A program made the position numbers and the translations under genes. Source: Armatimonadota bacterium (GTDB taxonomy: Bacteria > Armatimonadota > Chthonomonadetes > Chthonomonadales > Chthonomonadaceae). From it: a stretch of DNA of 6,528 nt. Shown here one piece after another: positions 1 to 4,626 of this stretch. Location of the stretch: NCBI GenBank assembly GCA_026392135.1, contig JAPLCR010000569.1, forward strand, positions 1 to 6,528. The letters are read 5' to 3'. Every line of letters begins with the position of its first letter. The first letter of the stretch is position 1. Below the pieces are notes generated by a model that saw only the letters and a list, made by a program, of their open reading frames with translations, was not told the DNA's origin and searched no databases.

Positions 1-30
1 TCGGAAGGTGCGTACCAGTCTGGCATCTAA
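1..30 (+). CDS. Possible 3' end of a convergent gene
   Basis: Frame 1 of the plus strand is open from the edge to a TAA at 28-30, giving a nine-residue tail (SEGAYQSGI). The plus-oriented terminator about 100 bases on suggests that some plus-strand gene ends near here, and this frame gives the earliest stop. Nine codons cannot prove coding. In 31-127 I see no other gene with a ribosome site; a minus-strand frame from an ATG at about 101-103 running off the left edge is open but has no Shine-Dalgarno. The rest of 187-239 holds nothing I recognise. Confidence 0.25.
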   Translation, partial: SEGAYQSGI

Positions 31-127
31 GGAGCGGAGCAAGAAAGAGAGTGAGTTGTTCTCGGAGCACTTGAGATTTTTCAGATGCGACTTACAGAGC
101 ATCAGATTGTGCGTCGTAATTCATGGT

Positions 128-186
128 AAGAGACCTCGTTGGTTGAGAAGTGGGCAACTTCATCATACCAAACGAGGTCTCTTTTT
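128..186 (+). terminator. Long hairpin with T run, plus-strand terminator
   Basis: Arms 128-151 and 157-183 form 24 base pairs around a five-base loop (152-156, GGGCA). The outer 13 pairs (128-140 with 171-183) are perfect, and three single unpaired bases interrupt the inner part, all on the 3' arm (162, 166, 170). A run of five T (182-186) follows on the plus strand, so it is oriented to end transcription coming from the left. On the minus strand, where the pil operon runs, no U run follows, so any stop there would be weaker. It lies 57 bases beyond the secretin stop codon. Confidence 0.75.
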
Positions 187-239
187 GTCATCCCTATCTC
201 ATTATTCGGGAGGAATCATGTTACCACACTGCAAGCCTC

Positions 240-3200
240 TTACTCAGATCTCTCTTCCGTCTTAGGCTCGACCTTCTCTTTTTTCTCTTCTACCTTCTTC
301 TCCATAGATTTAGAAGGCTCTTTCTCTTTGGAGGGGGCAAAGCGCTTCTCTGCTTTTGTGAGGTCGGGAATCTCCATACGAATGTGGCTACTCATGGTTT
401 TCATCATCTCTCTCGCCTCTTTCGTACTCGAAACTACGCGGGGAGTCATGAATATCACCAGCTCTACACGGGTTTTCGTCTTCTCTCTTGAGCGGAAGAA
501 CTGTCCAAAAAAAGGAATGTCTCCAAGTAGAGGCACTTTTGCAGTGGTCAGCGAGTTGTTTTCGCGCATCAATCCGCCAATAACCACTGTGTCGTTGCTC
601 AAGGCAGTAACGAGAGTATTCACACGGCGGGTATTGGTGACTGGGGCGCGGATGGCACTGATACCTGTGCCGAGAAGGTCAAATCGGACAAGTTCGCTTG
701 CCTCTTGCAGAACGTCCATTGAAACCTGCCCGTCGTGCGTAACACTTGGTATCACATTCAGGTAGAGACCGGGATACTCATACTCTACCTTTTGCCCTAC
801 CTGATTCCCGCCGAAGATGCCCGAATCTTGAGAGGTGATATAGGGAACCTTCTGCGTCACCTCTATCTCCGCCTCCTGATTGTTTGTCGTGAAGAGTTGA
901 GGGGTTGCCAGCACCTTCACTTTGGAGTTGTTGTTTAGAGATTGAATCAGCGCGTCGTAGTTAGCCCCAGCTATGGAGAACTGCCCTCCATTCGCATTCG
1001 CGTCGAAGGTACTGCCAAAACCGTCCCCGGGCAGATTCATGCGGAACTTGCCGGCGTTATCGCCTTTAAACAGGCGCGAGAGTGAACCGCCCAGTGCGGT
1101 GCCGAACTTCTCGTCGTTGGTCAAGGTGACTTCGGCGATGATTACCTCAATCATCACCTGCGTCTGTACTATGTCCAACTTTTCGATAATGTCTTTCAGA
1201 GCCTGATAGTTCGCGGGGAGAGTGGTGATAATAAGGCTATCACCGCCCGGTGAGGGGGTCACAAAGACGTTGTTTTGAAGTTGGAGCAGGTTGGAGTAGC
1301 CTCCCCCTTGCCCGCGCCCATAGAGTGGGCTACGGCTAGTCCCTAGCCCCTTTTGCCTACTACCGTATCCGCCATCGTAGTAGAACTGGCGCGTTCGCTC
1401 ACCATTAGAGTCGCCAGCCCCTTGTGTAGGAACAAAGCCGTTCGGAGTCATCACACCCTGTACACCTTGCGGAATAGCAGAGCCTGTTGTTGCGCCGCCG
1501 CCATTTGCCGTGCTTCCATCGGTATTATCACCACTGGGAGCGTTCGGAGGACCCGCCGGGGCTGCGGAGCGACCGAAAGAGTTGTTGTTCTGATTATTCT
1601 GATTGTTGAAGCGGCGATTGATACGCTGGCGGCGTTGATTGGTTTTATTGCCGCCTCCGCCGAAGCCTCCAAAGAAGAATCCGCCTCCGAACCCGTTGTT
1701 CCCCTGTTGTGTGGAGAGTGCTTGGTTTAGTGCTTCGGCTACATCTTGCGCGGCAGCGTTCTTCAAGGGAAAGATGAAGGTTGTCGTCTCGGTGGGAACC
1801 TTCACGTCAATAGACTTAATCAGGTCTTTGATTTTCTTCGTGCGGTCGGCGCTCGCCGTAATGAAGAGGCTATTGGTATGCGCGTCGGCGATAACCTTTG
1901 CGTAGGGGTCGGTACTAGATACGGACTGCTGCTGACCGCCGCCGCCGAATGGGTCGAACCCACCAAAAAAGCGTCCGAAGTTTCCACCGCCGCCGCCGCC
2001 TTGGCTCGGTTGTGGGCGCAGGTTATTCAGAACCTGATTCACGAGGTTAGCAACGTCTTGCGCGTCGGAGAACTGCACCTTGTAGACTTCGTAATCCAGA
2101 GCGATATGGTCTTCGTCGTCCAGTTTCCCAATGATGTCTTTTGCTATCTGCCTCTGGTTCTCTTCCGAAGCCACCACCGTTACCGAATTCGTAAGGCTGT
2201 CGGCGACAGCGACAACCGCGGGGCGACCTCCTCCTGTATTAGGTTGCCCTGGTGGGGGCGGGGGCATACCCGGTTGTTGGGGGGCTCCTCCGCCCTTACC
2301 GCGAGAAGTCAACTTCTGATAGAGGTTATTGATAATCTCAGCGATGGCGGAAGCGTCGGCACGTTCAAGGAAGTAGGTCTTCATCAGGCTATTACTACTG
2401 ACCTTATCCAAAACGCTGACGAGTTTCGCAATCTTCTCAATGACACTAGGCATATCCGTAATAATGAGTGTGTTCGTGCCGGGACTACCGATAAGGCTCG
2501 CCCCAACGCTAGTCAGAGGGAGTAGCTCTTTCGCAAGTGCCTCTGCATCCACGTTTTCAATAGGAATAACCTGCGTCATTACCTGCGTCCCTGTGCCGAT
2601 AATGGGTCTGCCCTTTTTGTCAAGTTCGGTGCTGACGGTAGGAGTGCCGCGCACACCTTTGTCCATAGGAAGGATACTCACAACGCTGTCGGTACGTATC
2701 GCTGTAAACCCGCGCACGAAAAGTACAGATTGGAGTACCTTGAAGGCTTCTTCTACTGTTACAGGGCGTGGGTTGATGATAGTCACCTGCCCCGCAAGCC
2801 CAGGGTCTACCGTGATATTGTAACCAGACACCTGTGCAAAGAACTTTAGCACGTTCATAATGTCGGTTCCGCGATAGTCAAACGTTATTGTCCCTTGCGG
2901 AGCGGGAAGAGCACCACCCGGTTGAGGCGGAGCCACCGTCACACTGCCCGGCTGGAAGCCTCCTGGGGGAGGTATCGGTAAACCTGCGCCTGGGCGTGGC
3001 ATGGGAGGCACCCCTCTGCGCGGAGGCAGGGGCATCGGAGTACCTATACTGGAGGGCGGTGTAACGTTTTTTGTGGTTCCCTTTTTGGGAGCCGGTTTTG
3101 CACTTTTTGTCTGTCTCTTCGCAGTTACCGATGGAGCCTGCGCCCATGAGCCGAACTGTGTGGTCAACATACTCGCCGAAAGGAGGCAGACACCAAGCCG

Positions 3201-3302
3201 CGAAATGAAGTTGCGTTGCTGGTAGTAGCGTAAGACGGAATCGGGTAGCCCTTTACCGTCCGGCACAGGAATCGCTTCAAACTTTGTATTCAAACTACGC
3301 AT
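240..3302 (-). CDS. pilQ: Type IV pilus outer-membrane secretin (PilQ-like)
   Basis: A 1020-residue secretin, the outer-membrane gate ring of the pilus. An unusual 30-residue N-terminus precedes a signal peptide (about 31-56, probable cleavage after AQA). Residues 57-137 are a basic then Pro/Gly-rich linker. An N0-type domain follows (138-212, TFDYRGTDIMNVLKFFAQ), then four N1-type repeats at about 243-299, 306-395, 403-499 and 506-710; each ends in a helix plus LD or ID. Loops in the last three carry low-complexity insertions. The secretin core (713-955) has the family landmarks: KVLATPQLFTTNNQEAEIEV, the VPY after it, GLYLNVIPSV, VVIGGLM, KVPLLGDIPFFGQFFRS and ELVIFMTPRVV. A Lys/Glu-rich tail ends the protein (985-1020). 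No AMIN domain is visible. GspD is the alternative family name, but the pilM-N-O neighbours favour PilQ. It is the last gene of the visible operon. Confidence 0.94.
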   Translation of the reverse strand: MRSLNTKFEAIPVPDGKGLPDSVLRYYQQRNFISRLGVCLLSASMLTTQFGSWAQAPSVTAKRQTKSAKPAPKKGTTKNVTPPSSIGTPMPLPPRRGVPPMPRPGAGLPIPPPGGFQPGSVTVAPPQPGGALPAPQGTITFDYRGTDIMNVLKFFAQVSGYNITVDPGLAGQVTIINPRPVTVEEAFKVLQSVLFVRGFTAIRTDSVVSILPMDKGVRGTPTVSTELDKKGRPIIGTGTQVMTQVIPIENVDAEALAKELLPLTSVGASLIGSPGTNTLIITDMPSVIEKIAKLVSVLDKVSSNSLMKTYFLERADASAIAEIINNLYQKLTSRGKGGGAPQQPGMPPPPPGQPNTGGGRPAVVAVADSLTNSVTVVASEENQRQIAKDIIGKLDDEDHIALDYEVYKVQFSDAQDVANLVNQVLNNLRPQPSQGGGGGGNFGRFFGGFDPFGGGGQQQSVSSTDPYAKVIADAHTNSLFITASADRTKKIKDLIKSIDVKVPTETTTFIFPLKNAAAQDVAEALNQALSTQQGNNGFGGGFFFGGFGGGGNKTNQRRQRINRRFNNQNNQNNNSFGRSAAPAGPPNAPSGDNTDGSTANGGGATTGSAIPQGVQGVMTPNGFVPTQGAGDSNGERTRQFYYDGGYGSRQKGLGTSRSPLYGRGQGGGYSNLLQLQNNVFVTPSPGGDSLIITTLPANYQALKDIIEKLDIVQTQVMIEVIIAEVTLTNDEKFGTALGGSLSRLFKGDNAGKFRMNLPGDGFGSTFDANANGGQFSIAGANYDALIQSLNNNSKVKVLATPQLFTTNNQEAEIEVTQKVPYITSQDSGIFGGNQVGQKVEYEYPGLYLNVIPSVTHDGQVSMDVLQEASELVRFDLLGTGISAIRAPVTNTRRVNTLVTALSNDTVVIGGLMRENNSLTTAKVPLLGDIPFFGQFFRSREKTKTRVELVIFMTPRVVSSTKEAREMMKTMSSHIRMEIPDLTKAEKRFAPSKEKEPSKSMEKKVEEKKEKVEPKTEERSE
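1301..1706 (-). other. Segment coding for a Gly/Asn-rich insertion in the last N domain of the secretin
   Basis: Codes for secretin residues about 533-668: first Gly/Phe-rich (GFGGGFFFGGFGGGG), then Arg/Asn/Gln-rich (NNQNNQNNN, with a 9-base DNA repeat near 1587-1608), then Ser/Thr/Gly/Pro, and finally Tyr/Gly-rich. It sits between the helix and the following strand of the fourth N1-type repeat. Smaller insertions occupy the equivalent loop in the second and third repeats, at about 2217-2309 (Gly/Pro) and 1905-2015 (Gly/Phe). Confidence 0.75.
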
Positions 3303-3309
3303 ATCTCTG

Positions 3310-3316
3310 CTCCCTT
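3310..3316 (-). promoter_or_regulatory. Shine-Dalgarno of the secretin gene
   Basis: AAGGGAG on the minus strand, 7 bases before the ATG at 3302-3300, inside the 15-base gap after the PilP-like stop codon. It supports the long N-terminus of the secretin, which otherwise looks extended ahead of the signal peptide. Confidence 0.75.
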
Positions 3317-3317
3317 G

Positions 3318-4073
3318 TTATCTTGTCATTACTCGTCTGCCGGTTCTGCGCCCCATCATCGGCGATGCCGTAAAAGAGTTGTTCATCATTACCGTACTGC
3401 CGCCCATCATGGTTACGCTTCCCATAGGAGGAGGAGCCCCGCCGGGCATTCCGGGTTGACCGGGCATTCCGGGCTGTCCAGGTTGTCCGCTTGGAAGGGC
3501 ACTTGTGTTTAGCGGCACGAGGTTTATATTCTGTTGTTTCGCCAACTGTCTCATCTTACCGCCTGCCATCATTGTGACTTGATTGTCGTTTATTTCTGAG
3601 ACCTGCCCTCCTAGAAAACTCTCACCGATGTGGAGGTACTGTCCCTCTTTCGTCTTAGTGTTTTCAAGAAGCACCATCTTTTGCCCGTTAAACGAGACGG
3701 TTCCGGTGTATGCCCAGTCTGCGAAAGGGTCTACCTCTACGGGTGGAACGACTACCGGCTTCGGGGGCGGGGGAGGCGGGGGCATGACGATGGGCTTGGG
3801 GGCTGGCGGTATGGGTTCGCCAAACATGGAAGCCCTCGCCTCTTTGGTGTAGAAGTCCAGCCCTCTACGCCCTTTAGCGTCTATCTTGAGAGCCACCTCT
3901 TTGGTCTTCGCATCCGCTTTCGCGCTCTCAATCACGGGCGACGCGGACAGTGTCGTCTTGGCAGGTTTTTGTTGTGCCTGATTCTTCTGAGATACCATGG
4001 TAAGCGTCCCGATACCCATCAGTACTCCCACAGGTAACAGAACACGAACGGAACGGCTATTTCTGCGTGACAT
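3318..4073 (-). CDS. PilP-like (GspC-like) periplasmic linker between inner-membrane platform and secretin
   Basis: A 251-residue protein. Residues 1-10 are basic, 11-28 form a signal anchor, 29-85 are a polar stretch, and 86-115 a Pro-rich linker with seven consecutive prolines. Residues 116-178 form a small beta-rich domain (WAYTGTVSFNGQKMVLLEN, then QYLHIGESFLGGQVSEI) with the pattern of the PilP/GspC homology region: strand, product of a short turn, a G-x-(F/Y)-L-G loop, then a further strand. That domain binds the secretin N0 region in known systems. The C-terminus is unusual: six Gly-X-Y triplets (196-213) and a Met/Gly-rich, basic end. No cysteine is present, so unlike many proteobacterial PilP proteins it is not a lipoprotein; an uncleaved anchor as in GspC, or a cleaved signal peptide, are both possible. 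Its place between PilO and the secretin supports the call. It stops 15 bases before the secretin start. Confidence 0.72.
   Translation of the reverse strand: MSRRNSRSVRVLLPVGVLMGIGTLTMVSQKNQAQQKPAKTTLSASPVIESAKADAKTKEVALKIDAKGRRGLDFYTKEARASMFGEPIPPAPKPIVMPPPPPPPKPVVVPPVEVDPFADWAYTGTVSFNGQKMVLLENTKTKEGQYLHIGESFLGGQVSEINDNQVTMMAGGKMRQLAKQQNINLVPLNTSALPSGQPGQPGMPGQPGMPGGAPPPMGSVTMMGGSTVMMNNSFTASPMMGRRTGRRVMTR
3444..3488 (-). repeat. Short tandem repeat coding for collagen-like Gly-X-Pro triplets
   Basis: Two 18-base units (3444-3461 and 3462-3479) differ at only two positions, and a further 9-base half unit follows (3480-3488). On the minus strand they code for GQP-GQP-GMP-GQP-GMP in the PilP-like protein. 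The near identity of the units at DNA level suggests recent slippage or duplication. Confidence 0.75.
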
Positions 4074-4626
4074 TAGAACTATCTCCTCCTACAGTGCTTA
4101 GAGCGCGGGTAAACAGGGTAACGTTTGCGGAAATCTCAACGGAGTTCCGCTTATTGTCTGTGGCGGTTATCGTGAACTTATCCACCACCATTTTGCCCTC
4201 AGGGGCTTCTATCAGATAGAAAAACTGCATGGCATTGGGTTGGAATGGAGCGCGGAGGCGTACCTCAACGGTCACTTTCTCTAGTTTTGCCGAAACGGGG
4301 CGTGGGCGTTGCGGCTTTACCTCTGCGAGATGTACCTTCGCCTCTTTCGCGATACGCTGTAAATCGCGTATCATACGGGGTATCAGTTCATCTGCCGCCT
4401 TATCAGAGGAGAGTGTTTCGATTTTCGGCTCCATCTCCAACCGCTCTTTACTCATCTGCTTAATATCGGCGTTCACAGCATTAATCTGCCGTTGCACCTC
4501 CTCCTTCGTCAGGGGCTTGCCCTTTTGTCCACTTGCGGGCGGGTTGGCGAAGTTCCAGACAAGGGCAATAACCGCTACCACAATGAGCAGGCTGATAATG
4601 CGCCGACCTGAAGGGCTAGTGTTCAC
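4057..4626 (-). CDS. pilO: PilO-like (GspM-like) inner-membrane pilus assembly protein
   Basis: A 189-residue protein starting at GTG. It has a short basic cytoplasmic end (GRR at 7-9), one transmembrane helix at about 10-26, a charged coiled coil at about 38-75, and a C-terminal domain from about 80 to 175 with the pattern expected of the PilO/GspM ferredoxin-like fold: helix (LIPRMIRDLQRIAKEA), strands (KVHLAEVKP; VTVEVRLRAPF), helix (PNAMQFFYLIEA) and two strands (VVDKFTITAT; VEISANVTLF). In known systems PilO pairs with PilN in the periplasm and binds PilP. It follows PilM-PilN directly, overlapping by 11 bases, and its end overlaps the next gene by 17 bases. Sequence similarity to named PilO proteins is weak; fold pattern, size and position carry the call. 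GspM-like would be the alternative name. The cytoplasmic part is very short. Confidence 0.8.
   Translation of the reverse strand: MNTSPSGRRIISLLIVVAVIALVWNFANPPASGQKGKPLTKEEVQRQINAVNADIKQMSKERLEMEPKIETLSSDKAADELIPRMIRDLQRIAKEAKVHLAEVKPQRPRPVSAKLEKVTVEVRLRAPFQPNAMQFFYLIEAPEGKMVVDKFTITATDNKRNSVEISANVTLFTRALSTVGGDSSNVTQK
4083..4090 (-). promoter_or_regulatory. Strong Shine-Dalgarno of the PilP-like gene
   Basis: AGGAGGAG on the minus strand, 9 bases before the ATG at 4073-4071 and within the 3' end of the PilO-like gene. It is the strongest ribosome site in the window and fixes the start, giving a 17-base overlap with the upstream gene. Confidence 0.8.

Noticed and set aside
94..120. Stretch AGAGCATCAGATTGTG resembling the D-stem and anticodon region of a histidine tRNA
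   Set aside because: The anticodon stem does not pair on its 3' side, and there is no T-loop or acceptor stem around it. At most a remnant; chance similarity is as likely.
208..265. 15-codon plus-strand frame with a good Shine-Dalgarno (GGGAGGA) before ATG at 218
   Set aside because: Very short, overlaps the secretin 3' end, and nothing follows it that a leader peptide could control.
8..265. 85-codon plus-strand frame
   Set aside because: It would read straight through the strong hairpin and T run and into the secretin gene; no domain or ribosome site supports it.
139..765. 208-codon open frame on the plus strand
   Set aside because: It starts inside the hairpin and runs antisense through the secretin core; it is low in plausibility and rich in Ser/Phe/Arg from complementing Lys/Glu codons.
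1746..2525. 259-codon open frame on the plus strand
   Set aside because: It lies wholly antisense to the conserved secretin gene, has no recognisable domain, and arises from the codon pattern of the real gene.
3306..3600. Separate small collagen-like gene
   Set aside because: The Gly-X-Pro repeat is in frame with the PilP-like gene, with no stop or restart, so it is that protein's tail.
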